From assembly GCA_037039925.1 (NCBI GenBank), contig JAXRKP010000026.1, positions 170,001-234,000 of the forward strand: 64,000 nucleotides of DNA. The letters run 5' to 3'. Both the position numbers and the translations under genes were made by a program. A model generated the notes under the pieces. That model had not been told where the DNA came from and made no database searches. It worked only from the letters and a program-made list of their open reading frames with translations. The stretch is from Doris montereyensis (lineage: Eukaryota; Mollusca; Gastropoda; Nudibranchia; Dorididae). Of the stretch, positions 48,670 to 60,200 are shown in pieces (position 1 is the stretch's first letter; every line of letters starts with the position of its first letter).

Positions 48670-51600
48670 GATTGACTTGCTATTTCAAGTAAGCAGATTT
48701 ACTTCTAAATGGATTAGTTAGTGACTTGCTATTTTAAGTAAGCAGATTTACTTCTAAATGGATTAGTTAGTGACTTGCTATTTTAAGTAAGCAGATTTAC
48801 TTCTAAATGGATTAGTTAGTGACTTGCTATTTTAAGTAAGCAGATTTACTTCTAAATGGATTAGTTAGTGACTTGCTATTTCAAGCAGATTTACTTCTAA
48901 ATGGATTAGTTAGTGACTTGCTATTTTAGGCAGATTTACTTCTAAATGGATTAGTTAGTGACTTGCTATTTTAAGCAAGCAGATTTACTTTCTAAATGGA
49001 TTAGTTAGTGACTTGCTATTTTAAGTAAGCAGATTTACTTCTAAATGGATTAGTTAGTGACTTGTTATTTTAAGTAAGCAGATTTACTTCTAAATGGATT
49101 AGTTAGTGACTTGCTATTTTAGGCAGATTTACTTCTAAATGGATTAGTTAGTGACTATTTTAGGCAGATTTACTTTTAAATGGATTTTAGTGACTTCACA
49201 TTTTAAGTAAGTAGATTTACTTCTAAATGGATTAGTTAGTGACTTGCTATTTCAAGTAAGCAGATTTACTTCTAAATGGATTAGTTAGTGACTTGCTATT
49301 TCAAGTATGCAGATTTACTTCTAAATGGATTAGTTAGTGACTTACAATTATTTTAGGCAGATTTACTTCTAAATGGATTAGTTAGTGACTTGCTATTTTA
49401 AGCAGATTTACTTCTAAATGGATTAGTTAGTGACTTGCTATTTCAAGCAGATTTACTTCCTAAATGGATTAGTTAGTGACTTGCTATTTTAAGCAGATTT
49501 ACTTCTAAATGGATTAGTTAGTGACTTGCTATTTTAAGCAGATTTACTTCTAAATGGATTAGTTAGTGACTTGCTATTTTAAGTAGCAGATTTACTTCTA
49601 AATGGATTAGTTAGTGACTTGCTATTTTAAGCAGATTTACTTCTAAATGGATTAGTTAGTGACTTGCTATTTTAAGCAGATTTACTTCTAAATGGATTAG
49701 TTAGTGACTTGCTATTTTAAGCAGATTTACTTCTAAATGGATTAGTTAGTGACTTGCTATTTTAAAGTAAGACAGATTTACAGATTTACTAAATGGATTA
49801 GTTAGTGACTTGCTATTTTAAGCAAGCAGATTTACTTCTAAATGGATTAGTTAGTGACTTGCTATTTTAAGCAAGCAGATTTACTTCTAAATGGATTAGT
49901 TAGTGACTTGCTATTTTAAGTAAGCAGATTTACTTCTAAATGGATTAGTTAGTGACTTGCTATTTTAAGTAAGCAGATTTACTTCCTAAATGGATTAGTT
50001 AGTGACTTGCTATTTTAAGTAAGCAGATTTACTTCTAAATGGATTAGTTAGTGACTTGCTATTTTAAGTAAGCAGATTTACTTCTAAATGGATTAGTTAG
50101 TGACTTGCTATTTTAAGCAGATTTACTTCTAAATGGATTAGTTAGTGACTATTTTGCTATTTAAATGGATTAGTTAGTGACTTGCTATTTTAAGCAGATT
50201 TACTTCTAAATGGATTAGTTAGTGACTTGCTGACTTGCTATTTTAAGCAGATTTACTTCTAAATGGATTAGTTAGTGACTTGCTATTTTAAGTAAGCAGA
50301 TTTACTTCTAAATGGATTAGTTAGTGACTTGCTATTTTAAGTAAGCAGATTTACTTCTAAATGGATTAGTTAGTGACTTGTTATTTTAAAGCAGATTTAC
50401 TTCTAAATGGATTAGTTAGTGACTTGCTATTTAAGTAAGCAGATTTATTTTAAATGGATTAGTTAGTGACTTGCTATTTTAAGTAAGCAGATTTACTTCT
50501 AAATGGATTAGTTAGTGACTTGCTATTTTAAGCAGATTTATTTTTAAATGGATTAGTTAGTGACTTGCTATTTAAGTAAGCAGATTTACTTCTAAATGGA
50601 TTAGTTAGTGACTTGCTATTTTAAGTAAGCAGATTTACTTCTAAATGGATTAGTTAGTGACTTGCTATTTTAAGTAAGCAGATTTACTTCTAAATGGATT
50701 AGTTAGTGACTTGCTATTTTAAGCAGATTTACTTCTTAAATGGATTAGTTAGTGACTTGCTATTTTAAGCAGATTTACTTAAATGGATTAGTTAGTGACT
50801 TGCTATTTTTAAGCAGATTTACTTCTAAATGGATTAGTTAGTGACTTGCTATTTTAAGTAAGCAGATTTACTTCTAAATGGATTAGTTAGTGACTTGCTA
50901 TTTTAAGTAAGCAGATTTACTTCTAAATGGATTAGTTAGTGACTTGCTATTTTAAGTAAGCAGATTTACTTCTAAATGGATTAGTTAGTGACTTGCTATT
51001 TTAAGTAAGCAGATTTACTTCTAAATGGATTAGTTAGTGACTTGCTATTTTAAAAATGGATTAGTAAGCAGATTTACTTCTAAATGGATTAGTTAGTGAC
51101 TTGCTATTTTAAGTAAGCAGATTTACTTCTAAATGGATTAGTTAGTGACTGCTATTTTTAAGTAAGCAGATTTACTTTAAATGGATTAGTTTAAGTAAGC
51201 AGATTTACTTCTAAATGGATTAGTTAGTGACTTGCTATTTCAAGTAAGCAGATTTACTTCTAAATGGATTAGTTAGTGACTTGCTATTTTAAGTAAGCAG
51301 ATTTACTTCTAAATGGATTAGTTAGTGACTTGCTATTTTAAGTACAGATTTACTTCTAAATGGATTAGTTAGTGACTTGCTATTTCAAGTATGCAGATTT
51401 ACTTCTAAAAATGGATTAGTTAGTGACTTGCTATTTCAAGTAAGCAGATTTACTTCTAAATGGATTAGTTAGTGACTTGCTATTTTAAGTAAGCAGATTT
51501 ACTTCCTAAATGGATTAGTTAGTGACTTGCTATTTAAGTAAGCAGATTTACTTTTAAATGGATTAGTTAGTGACTTGCTATTTTAAGTAAGCAGATTTAC

Positions 51601-52541
51601 TTCAAATGGATTAGTTAGTGACTTGCTATTTTCAAGCAGATTTACTTCTAAATGGATTAGTTAGTGACTTGCTATTTTAAGAGATTTATTTCTAAATGGA
51701 TTAGTTAGTGACTTGTTATTTTTAAGCAGATTTACTTCTAAATGGATTAGTTAGTGACTTGTTATTTCAAGTAAGCAGATTTACTTCTAAATGGATTAGT
51801 TAGTGACTTGCTATTTTAAGTAAGCAGATTTACTTCTAAATGGATTAGTTAGTGACTTGCTATTTTAAGTAAGCAGATTTACTTCTAAATGGATTAGTTA
51901 GTGACTTGCTATTTTAAGTAAGCAGATTTACTGCTAAATGGATTAGTTAGTGACTTGCTATTTTAAGTAAGCAGATTTACTTCTAAATGGATTAGTTAGT
52001 GACTTGCTATTTTAAGTAAGCAGATTTACTTCTAAATGGATTAGTTAGTGACTTGCTATTTTAAGTAAGCAGATTTACTTCTAAATGGATTAGTTAGTGA
52101 CTTGCTATTTTAAGTAAGCAGATTTACTGCTAAATGGATTAGTTAGTGACTTGCTATTTTAAGTAAGCAGATTTACTTCTAAATGGATTAGTTAGTGACT
52201 TGCTATTTTAAGTAAGCAGATTTACTGCTAAATGGATTAGTTAGTGACTTGCTATTTTAAGTAAGCAGATTTACTTTCTAAATGGATTAGTTAGTGACTT
52301 GCTATTTTAAGTAAGCAGATTTACTTCTAAATGGATTAGTTAGTGACTTGTTATTTCAAGTAAGCAGATTTACTGCTAAATGGATTAGTTAGTGACTTGC
52401 TATTTCAAGTAAGCAGATTTACTTCTAAATGGATTAGTTAGTGACTTGTTATTTCAAGTATGCAGATTTACTGCTAAATGGATTAGTTAGTGACTTGCTA
52501 TTTCAAGTAAGCAGATTTACCGCCAAATGAATTAGGTAGTG
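48670..52541. repeat. 49-bp satellite array (about 80 copies)
   Basis: Unit: AGTAAGCAGATTTACTTCTA, AATGGATTAGTTAGTGACTT, GCTATTTTA, with exact 49-bp spacing in the right half (51842 to 51891). Shorter 45-bp units lacking TAAG (TTTTAAGCAG) dominate about 49370-49740. TACTGCTAAATGG variants appear only in the last kilobase (51930, 52128, 52225, 52373, 52470), some at roughly 97-bp steps, suggesting recent two-unit expansion. The last unit runs into a SINE. Confidence 0.96.
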
Positions 52542-52850
52542 ACGCGGTGGCCGAGTGGTTAGACTGTCGTACGTGTGATCATGGGGTCCCGGGTTCGGAA
52601 CACTACAAAAACTAAGTCCACCGTAGTTTTCCTTGGGCAAGACACTCAATACGCATTTTTCCACACCCAACCCAGGTGCAAGTGGCACAAGCACTAGCTT
52701 GGGAGTAAACCTGCGCCAGACTAGTGTCCTGCTCAGAAGGCGATTATTATCACCTGTTCTGATTCGCGTTGTAGAAATCGGGGTTACGTTCCGACTCAAC
52801 GGGTCGTAATGGCCTCGAAGGAACTTCACTTCGTAGTATGGATTATTAAC
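52542..52850 (+). mobile_element. SINE, family B, with tRNA-like head
   Basis: The clearest SINE here. GCGGTGGCCGAGTGGTTAGA gives box A; GGGGTCCCGGGTTCGGAA gives box B of a Ser/Leu-type tRNA head. TTCCTTGGGCAAGACACTCA, CCAGGTGCAAGTGGCACAAG, CACTAGCTTGGGAG, GGGTCGTAATGGCCTCGAAG and GAACTTCACTTCG follow. No intact tRNA fold is claimed. Other copies are at 12255 (partial) and 14360 (reversed). Confidence 0.72.
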
Positions 52851-52884
52851 TTGATATTTTTAAAGAAATTTACAAGTACATTGA

Positions 52885-52955
52885 ATAACAATAATAATGA
52901 TAAAACACTTATAGAGCGCTGATCCTGATCAAAGAGGCTCTAAGCGCTTTACAAT
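52885..52955. repeat. short dispersed-repeat-like segment
   Basis: ATAATAATGATAAAACACTT, ATAGAGCGCTGATCCTGATC, AAAGAGGCTCTAAGCGCTTT, ACAAT. AAT repeats followed by paired AGCGCT motifs recur in many marine invertebrate genomes, as I recall. There is one copy only in this window, so the call is tentative. Confidence 0.35.
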
Positions 52956-53119
52956 ATTTTATATACAGTTTACCTTATGTCTATAGTACATAGTTTAGCA
53001 TTGATGTGAATTAGGAGTTAAAAATGAGGATACAAATTAACATCTCATGTGCGCGTTAAAACCATAACTTATAAGCTAGGTCGCACAAATGAAAAGGATT
53101 GCAATTACAGATTTGGTAC

Positions 53120-53350
53120 AGAACTGAGTGAGGGAGCGAGAGAGTAAGTGAGAATGGGTGATTGAGAGAGTGAGCGAGTGAGACTGAGAGAGTGAATGAG
53201 CGAGATAGTGAGTAAGTGAGAGAGTGAGTCGTCAGTAAGTGAAAGGTGAGGGAGCAAGTGAGTAAGTATGTGAGTGAGTCAGTAAGTAAGGAGAGAGTGA
53301 GGAGGAGAGAGTGAGAGTGAGAGAGTAAATAAGTGAGAGAGCGAGGAGGG
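53120..53350. repeat. degenerate GAGTGA-rich simple repeat
   Basis: Imperfect GAGTGA/GAGAGT/AAGTGA units. A Ser/Leu/Thr-rich minus-strand frame over this stretch reflects the repeat and is not a gene. Confidence 0.85.
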
Positions 53351-53639
53351 AGTGTGAAATCAGTATGTAAATGTGAAAGTAATTTGACGAAGGTCTTGAT
53401 CAAAGCAAGAACACAAGGCATGAAATGAACGAACGGGGGAGGGGGTAGATCATTAAGAAAGTAATACAGACGTAAGTAGGGAGAGAAGAAAAGTACCGGT
53501 ACGTAAGGCTGCAATTAGAAATACGATTACTGAAAACTTCCGATGGCACAGTATATTGTGTTCCTCTGGCATGGTTTCCCTGAATCTTTATTTATAACAG
53601 CATCAACCGGGGTAATTCTACCACAGACTAGCGTCTGGC

Positions 53640-53940
53640 TCAGGAGGGCAGGTGGTGGCACAGGCAATGCGTAGTCGGCCTCTCAACCACAAGCACGTGG
53701 TTTGAACATCGACGTTTTGAAAACACTTTTTTTTTCTTTTGGAGATAACCCATCCCCCTGGTCAGCTCGGTGGATGACAATCTAGTCTCATCGTAGACGG
53801 ACGATAGACAATTCGTCACAACACCCTGTGTTCACTAAAGATCCCTTGGTTGTTTACAGAGCAGTCGAGACAATTTAGAATTCTATTAAAACCCTGAGAT
53901 CACCTTAGTCACAGATGTGGGTAAATTCAAGTCAATTCAA
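53640..53940 (+). mobile_element. SINE, family A, third near-full copy
   Basis: Head with GGCAATGCGTAGTCGGCCTC and a B-box-like GTGGTTTGAACATCG. Body with CAGCTCGGTGGATGAC, CTAAAGATCCCTTGGTTGTT, TACAGAGCAG, CCCTGAGATCACCTTAGTC, ending GTAAATTCAAGTCAATTC. It matches the copies at 13525 and 14113. Confidence 0.62.
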
Positions 53941-54221
53941 ACTTGCCCAGGAGACGATGTATCATCATCTGTTCCAATTCGTGCTTTAAAAACCGGGGTA
54001 AGCTTTGGATTTATAAGTGGTAAAGGGCCTTCAAATGGGTGCTTATACTTCTCACAACGCCATACACAGGAAATAAAGCTAAGATCAAGTTGAAGCTTTG
54101 AGAGGACAAATTTTTGTTTTGGTAACAATAGGGAAATATATTTTTTTACTTAGCATATAGAGGGCATTAGGGTGACTTTAATATTAAGTTTGAATAAGAA
54201 GTTCACCAACATCCAGAGCAG

Positions 54222-54224
<3 letters not shown>

Positions 54225-54285
<61 letters not shown>
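54225..54285. repeat. (CA)n(TA)n microsatellite
   Basis: About 18 CA units followed by about 12 TA units. Confidence 0.95.
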
Positions 54286-54400
54286 TTTCCTCGTCAACAA
54301 TTAGACTGTGGAACAGTTTGCCAGAAAAAAACTAAAGGTGCCAAATCTAAATCACTTCCAAAACATTTTGAACAATATTAGAAAAACATAGATCTAACCA
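54286..54400 (+). pseudogene. possible LINE C-terminal tail
   Basis: Reads SSTIRLWNSLPEK, then after a shift KLKVPNLNHFQNILNNI. WNSLPExV followed by a short SLNxFKxxL-type helix is a common ending of LINE reverse transcriptases. It is only about 110 bp, so the family is not determined. Confidence 0.4.
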
Positions 54401-54483
54401 TAATACAACAAGCCATACAAGTATTCAAAGATGAAGTTGTAACTCTAAGAGAAGAAGAATAAAAAAAGAAGGAAAAGAAAAAG

Positions 54484-54632
54484 GGAGAAGAAGAAGAAGA
54501 AGAAGAAGAAGAAGAAGAAGAAGAAGAAGAAGAAAAGAAGAAGAAGAAGAAGAAGAAGAAGAAGAAGAAGAAGAAGAAGAAGAAGAAGAAGAAGAAGAAG
54601 AAGAAGAAGAAGAAGAAGAAGAAGAAGAAGAA

Positions 54633-54663
<31 letters not shown>

Positions 54664-55118
54664 AAGAAGAAGAAGAAGAAGAAGAAGAAGAAGAAGAAGA
54701 AGAAGAAGAAGAAGAAGAAGAAGAAGAAGAAGAAGAAGAAAAGAAGAAGAAGAAGAAGAAGAAGAAGAAGAAGAAGAAGAAGAAGAAGAAGAAGAAGAAG
54801 AAGAAGAAGAAGAAGAAGAAGAAGAAGAAGAAGAAGAAGAAGAAGAAGAAGAAGAAGAAGAAGAAGAAGAAGAAGAAGAAGAAGAAGAAGAAGAAGAAGA
54901 AGAAGAAGAAGAAGAAGAAGAAGAAGAAGAAGAAGAAGAAGAAAAAGAAGAAGAAGAAGAAGAAGAAGAAGAAGAAGAAGAAGAAGAAGAAGAAGAAGAA
55001 GAAGAAGAAGAAGAAGAAGAAGAAGAAGAAGAAGAAGAAGAAGAAGAAGAAGAAGAAGAAGAAGAAGAAGAAGAAGAAGAAGAAGAAGAAGAAGAAGAAG
55101 AAGAAGAAGAAGAAGAAG

Positions 55119-55121
<3 letters not shown>
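54484..55121. repeat. long GAA/AAG trinucleotide tract
   Basis: About 638 bases of AAG triplets (around 210 units) with only four or so interruptions (near 54531, 54632, 54740, 54943). Homopolymeric Phe, Ser and Leu frames on the minus strand, and their mirror on the plus strand, follow from this and are not genes. Confidence 0.98.

Positions 55122-55174
<53 letters not shown>
55121..55174. repeat. (CAA)n tract
   Basis: About 17 CAA/AAC units directly after the GAA tract, then a mixed GAA/CAA stretch to about 55260. Confidence 0.95.
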
Positions 55175-55175
<1 letters not shown>

Positions 55176-55433
55176 AAGAAAAAGAAAAAGAAGAAAAGAC
55201 GAAGAAGAAGAACAACAGCAACGAAGACATCATCAACAAAAACAACAATAACACTTTCTTTCTTAAAACCATGATAACATTATGCTTCTACTTGTACATC
55301 TTTCACAGCAACACAACCAAAATAAAACCCACAAAAACCTCGAGTATTTAATAGCAATGCATTATTAACACATTTTAAACACATTATTAACACATTATTA
55401 ACCTGCATGTCAAATATGTAAGTAGCAAACACC
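55175..55433. other. 3' side of the glycosyltransferase exon
   Basis: AT-rich with ACACATTATTA repeats near 55370-55400. No exon recognised. If the exon has a stop rather than a donor, this is its 3' UTR. Confidence 0.45.
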
Positions 55434-56414
55434 TTACCTAGATCCATGGTGGGTGAAATAGAAAGCAGGACTGTGTATGGCCGGCACTAGAACTCGTCTG
55501 GCACAGATGCCAGTCACCCAGACGTCATCCAACGAAAGCACTGGTTGATACCTACGACACGCCTCAAGGACCAATTTGGCGGTTTTCATTTGGTATCCCA
55601 AGCTTCCACCTAAAAGAAAGTCTGGAAGCGGCGTATAGGGGAAATCCCCGTAAGAGAGTAAGTATTTCGATGTTTTATCCCTGCAAGTTTTCATACCCTT
55701 CCTTTCAACGCCCAAAATGAAGTGCGAATACTTGCGACGAGTTTCCTTGACCGCTGATACCATGGCTGACACATTGGCTTCGACGTCATCATCGAGTCTT
55801 AACAGGATCTCTGCTTTGGGGCAGAAAGTAGTGGACCATTTCAACATGAATAAACTCTTTCTGGTTATATTCTTATACGTGTCTACAAAAGTGGATTGCA
55901 CAATGTCTCGGTATTGAGAGTGCTCCATATTGATCATCTGTTGAGTCTTTGTGGCTGGTTGAACCTGTGAGTGTGAGTCGCTTGTGGCAGTTGGTTTACC
56001 GGTGAAAAATAACAACTTGGCTCGATTTTCAGCGTTGTTGACGAACCGGCTAACGGACCCTAGTCTCATTTCACGTCGACGGTCGAAATTGGCTGGGGCA
56101 GAAGGCGACACGATAAGGACGTCCACATTGCCATGTGCGCATGCGTCCTTGGAATGAACCAAATATTCGTCGTCGTCGTTCAAATCCACAATTGGTTTGC
56201 GGTCCAAGAATCGCTGCCTCAATTGGTCGTCGGACGATACCGCTAGCGTGCTACTCCTGTTGCTTTGTCTCGACGACGAGATCGTCCGACGGCTAGAAGA
56301 AAATGCCTCAAACTTGGAGACATCGTATTTGGATTCTCTTAAGGCTGACAAGTAGTCGTCCCTCATGCATTGCCAGATTGTGTCGACAGGTTCGTCTCTC
56401 ACTCGATCGTACAT
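55434..56414 (-). CDS. GT31 beta-1,3-glycosyltransferase, large exon
   Basis: A 326-codon frame. Its 5' boundary is a T-rich tract and TTTATTCAG|ATGTAC at 56414 on the minus strand. GT31 enzymes are Golgi type II membrane proteins that add galactose or N-acetylglucosamine in beta-1,3 linkage, from UDP-sugars. Counting the M at 56412-56414 as residue 1: VDVLIVSPSAPANFDRRREM (97-116) is the first GT31 block; YRDIVQSTFVDTYKNITRKS (168-187) the second; RLDDDV (206-211) carries the metal/UDP-binding DxD; PDFLLGGSLGYQM (264-276) the acceptor-side block; LSLDDVWVTGICA (293-305) the E/DDV motif with the likely catalytic acid. N182-I-T is a potential N-glycosylation site. No membrane anchor is in this exon, so 5' exons must lie at higher coordinates. 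The 3' end is ambiguous: TAA at 55434-55436, or a donor AG|GTAAGG after 55438. B3GALT versus B3GNT cannot be decided from sequence alone. Confidence 0.85.
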   Translation of the reverse strand: MYDRVRDEPVDTIWQCMRDDYLSALRESKYDVSKFEAFSSSRRTISSSRQSNRSSTLAVSSDDQLRQRFLDRKPIVDLNDDDEYLVHSKDACAHGNVDVLIVSPSAPANFDRRREMRLGSVSRFVNNAENRAKLLFFTGKPTATSDSHSQVQPATKTQQMINMEHSQYRDIVQSTFVDTYKNITRKSLFMLKWSTTFCPKAEILLRLDDDVEANVSAMVSAVKETRRKYSHFILGVERKGMKTCRDKTSKYLLSYGDFPYTPLPDFLLGGSLGYQMKTAKLVLEACRRYQPVLSLDDVWVTGICARRVLVPAIHSPAFYFTHHGSR

Positions 56415-56649
56415 CTGAATAAATGAAGAAAAAAAATCAACTTTAAAAAAGAAAAAGAAAACTACGACAGGCATTAAGAAAAAGATGGACTAGCTAAACT
56501 AAGGTAGATGACAAGAACATAAACGTCAGCAGAAAATTGAATTTGCCGAAAAAAGTGTGTTTATGGTGTTGATGTGTCTATTTCAGATATGTGTATGTTC
56601 TACAACGAGCTGAAAACGACGTAACCGTAATCTGTTTGTTTTTTAACAC

Positions 56650-56690
56650 TTGCGTATACACACACACACACACACACACACATACACACA
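56650..56690. repeat. (CA)n microsatellite
   Basis: About 17 CA units with one TA interruption, upstream of the glycosyltransferase exon, probably in its intron. Confidence 0.9.
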
Positions 56691-56699
56691 TATTGATCA

Positions 56700-57265
56700 T
56701 GAACCATCAGCCTTACCCTACCAGGGTGTAGGTCACATACAGAGAGTTCCATCTTTCCCCCTGGGACATCTTTCTTAGCTCACTCCAGCCATGACATCTA
56801 AGCTCTTCGGTCACTTTTCGATACTGCTTCTCCAAGTGTCCCGTGGCCCTCCCTGGTGTCGTCTTCCCTGCGGATTCCATTGCAAGCTTGTCTTGCTATA
56901 TTTGAAGGAGGCTTTCAATGTATGTCAAATCAATATTCATCGACTTCCTCCCAAGAATTCTCAATGTTTTCCATTCCCGTTCTTGCCCATAGTTTTCATT
57001 CATAACTTTGTCTTGCCATTTAAGTCTTAAGATCCTCCGAAGACATCCGTTGAAAAAGGATTGACGTTTCTTCATTGTCCCTCAAGTGGTTTTCCAAGTC
57101 TTTGCTCCATATTGAAAAAGAGACATGACATTTGATTTGAAAAATCTTATCTTTGTGCCAATCTTGATTTTTCTTGCTTTCCATGCATTTTTTTTAATTG
57201 GGAAGATGCTATTCATGCTTTTCCAAGTCTTTTCTTAATATCTGCATTGGTTCTGCATCGGTTCC
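56700..57265 (-). pseudogene. non-LTR retrotransposon C-terminal remnant
   Basis: On the minus strand from about 57160: IKTKIRFFKSNVMSLFQYGA, KTWKTT, a stop, FFNGCLRRILRLKWQDKVMN, then LGRKSMNIDLTYIESLL, ESAGKTTPGRATGHLEKQYR, CHGWSELRKMSQGERWNSLY and VTYTLVG. The order (YGAETWKTT, FxNxCLRRILRIxWxDKI, NPQGKRxRGRPxxTWRR, WxELxxxAQDRxxWR) is a standard C-terminal region of LINE reverse transcriptases. Stops and shifts show decay. This family differs from those at 16800 and 47129. Confidence 0.6.
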
Positions 57266-57278
57266 TCCTTGTTTATTG

Positions 57279-60200
57279 CATTGATACTAGCATACATATA
57301 CTCCCACAATTGCACATCTCATTGATACAAGCATACATATACTCCCACACTTACACATCTCATTGATACTAGCATACATATACTCCCACACTTACACATC
57401 TCATTGATACAAACATACATATACTCCCACTCCCACACTTACACATCTCATTGATACTAGCATACATATACTCCCACCCCACACTTACACATCTCATTGA
57501 TACTAGCATACATATACTCCCACACTTACATATCTCATTGATACAAGCATACATATACTCCCACACTTACACATCTCATTGATACAGGCATACATATACC
57601 CTGCCACTTACACATCTCATTGATACTAACATATATATTCTACTCTCACACTTACAATGACCTCAAATTGATACTAGCATACATATACCCTACCCCACAC
57701 TTACACATCTCATTGATACTAGTATACATATACCCCCACTCCCACACTTACACATCTAATTGATAATAGCATAATATACTCCCCACTCCCACACTTACAC
57801 ATCTCATTGATACTAGCATACATATGTTTCCACACTTACATATCTCCTATTGATACAAGTATACATATACTCCCACACTTACACATCTCATTGATACAGG
57901 CATACATATACTCCCACACTTACACATCTCATTGATACTAACATACATACTTACTCCCACTCTCCACTTCACATCTCATTGATACTAGCATACATATACT
58001 CCCACTCCCACACTTACACATCTCATTGATACTAGCATTGATACTAGCATACATATACTCCCACTCCCACCTACACATCTCATTGACACTAGCATACATA
58101 TACTCCCACTCCACACTTACACATCTCATTGATACTAGCATACATATACTCCCACACTTACATATCTCATTGATACAAGCATACATATTACTCCCACACT
58201 TACACATCTCATTGATACAGGCATACATACTCCCACTCCCACACTTACACATCTCATTGATACTAGCATACATATACTCCCCACTCCACACTTACACATC
58301 TCATTGATACAGGCATACATATACCCTGTCTACACATCTCATTGATACAAGCATACATATATACTCACACTTACACATCTCATTGATACAAACATACATA
58401 TACTCCCACTCCCACACTTACACATCTCATTGATACAAGCATACATATACTCCCACATTGATACAAAACATACATATACTCCCACAATTACACATCTCAT
58501 TGATACAAACATACATATACTCCCACTCTTACACATCTCATTGATAGGCATACATATACTCCCACAATTACACATCTCATTGATAAACATACATATACTC
58601 CCACCCCACACTTACACATCTCATTGATACAAACATACATATACTCCACACTTACACATCTCATTGATACAAACATACATATAATCCTACTCCCACACTT
58701 ACACATCTCATTGATACAAGTATACATATACTCCCACTCCCCACACTTACACATCTCATTGATACAAACATACATATACTCCCACACTTACACATCTCAT
58801 TGATAGAAGCATACATATATTCCCACACTTACACATCTCATTGATACAAACATACATATACTCCCACACCTACACATCTCATTGATACAAGCATACATAT
58901 ACTCCCACTCCCACACTTACACATCTCATTGATACAAACATACATATACTCCCACTCCCACACTTACACATCTCATTGATACAAGCATACATATACTCCC
59001 ACACTTACATCTCATTGATACAAACATACATATACTCCACTCACACTTACACATCACATTGATAAAAGCATACATATACTCCCACACTTACACATCTCAT
59101 TGATAAAAACATACATATACTCCCACTCCCACACTTACACATCTCATTGATACAAACATACATATACTCCCACACTTACACATGTCATTGATACAAACAT
59201 ACATATACTCCCACACTTACACATCTCATTGATACAAACATACATATACTCCCACACTTACACATCATTGATAAAAACATACATATACTCCCACACTTAC
59301 ACATCTCATTGATACAAACATACATATACTCCCACAATTACACATCTCATTGATACAAACATACATATACTCCACACTTACACATCTCATTGATACAAGC
59401 ATACATATACTCCCACACTTACACATCTCATTGATACTAACATACATATACTCCGACACTTACACATCTCATTGATACGAGCATACATATACTCCCACAC
59501 TTACACATCTCATTGATACAAACATACATATACTCCCACAATTACACATCTCATTGATACTAATACATATACTTTCACTCCCACACTTACACATCTTATT
59601 GATACAAGCGTACATATACTCCCTCTTCCACACTTACACATCTCATTGATACAAGCATACATATACTCCCACACTTACACATCTCATTGATACAAACATA
59701 CATATACTCCCACAATTACACATCTCATTGATACTAGCATACATATACTCCTCCCACACTTACACATCTCATTGATACTAGCATACATATACTCCAACTC
59801 CCACACTTACACATCTCATTGATACAGGCATACCTATACTCCCACACTTACACATCTCATTGATACAAACATACATATACTCCAACACTTACACATCTCA
59901 TTGCTACAAGCATACATATTCTCCCACACTTACACATCTCATTGATACTAGCATACATATACTTCCACACTTACACATCTCATTGATAGAAACATACATA
60001 TACTCCCACACTTATCCATCTCATTGATACAAGCATACATATACTCCCACACTTACACATCTCATTGATACAGGCATACATATACTCCCACACTTACACA
60101 TCTCATTGATACAAACATACATATAGTCCCACACTTACACATCTCATTGATACAAACATACATATACTCCCACTCCCACACTTACACATCTCATTGATAC

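Noticed and set aside
53056..53514. 152-codon minus-strand Ser/Leu/Thr-rich frame
   Set aside because: It overlies a degenerate GAGTGA repeat; no domain or codon pattern of a gene.
54425..55272. Minus-strand frames of 249 and 275 codons made of poly-Phe, poly-Ser and poly-Leu
   Set aside because: Produced entirely by the GAA/AAG and CAA tracts.
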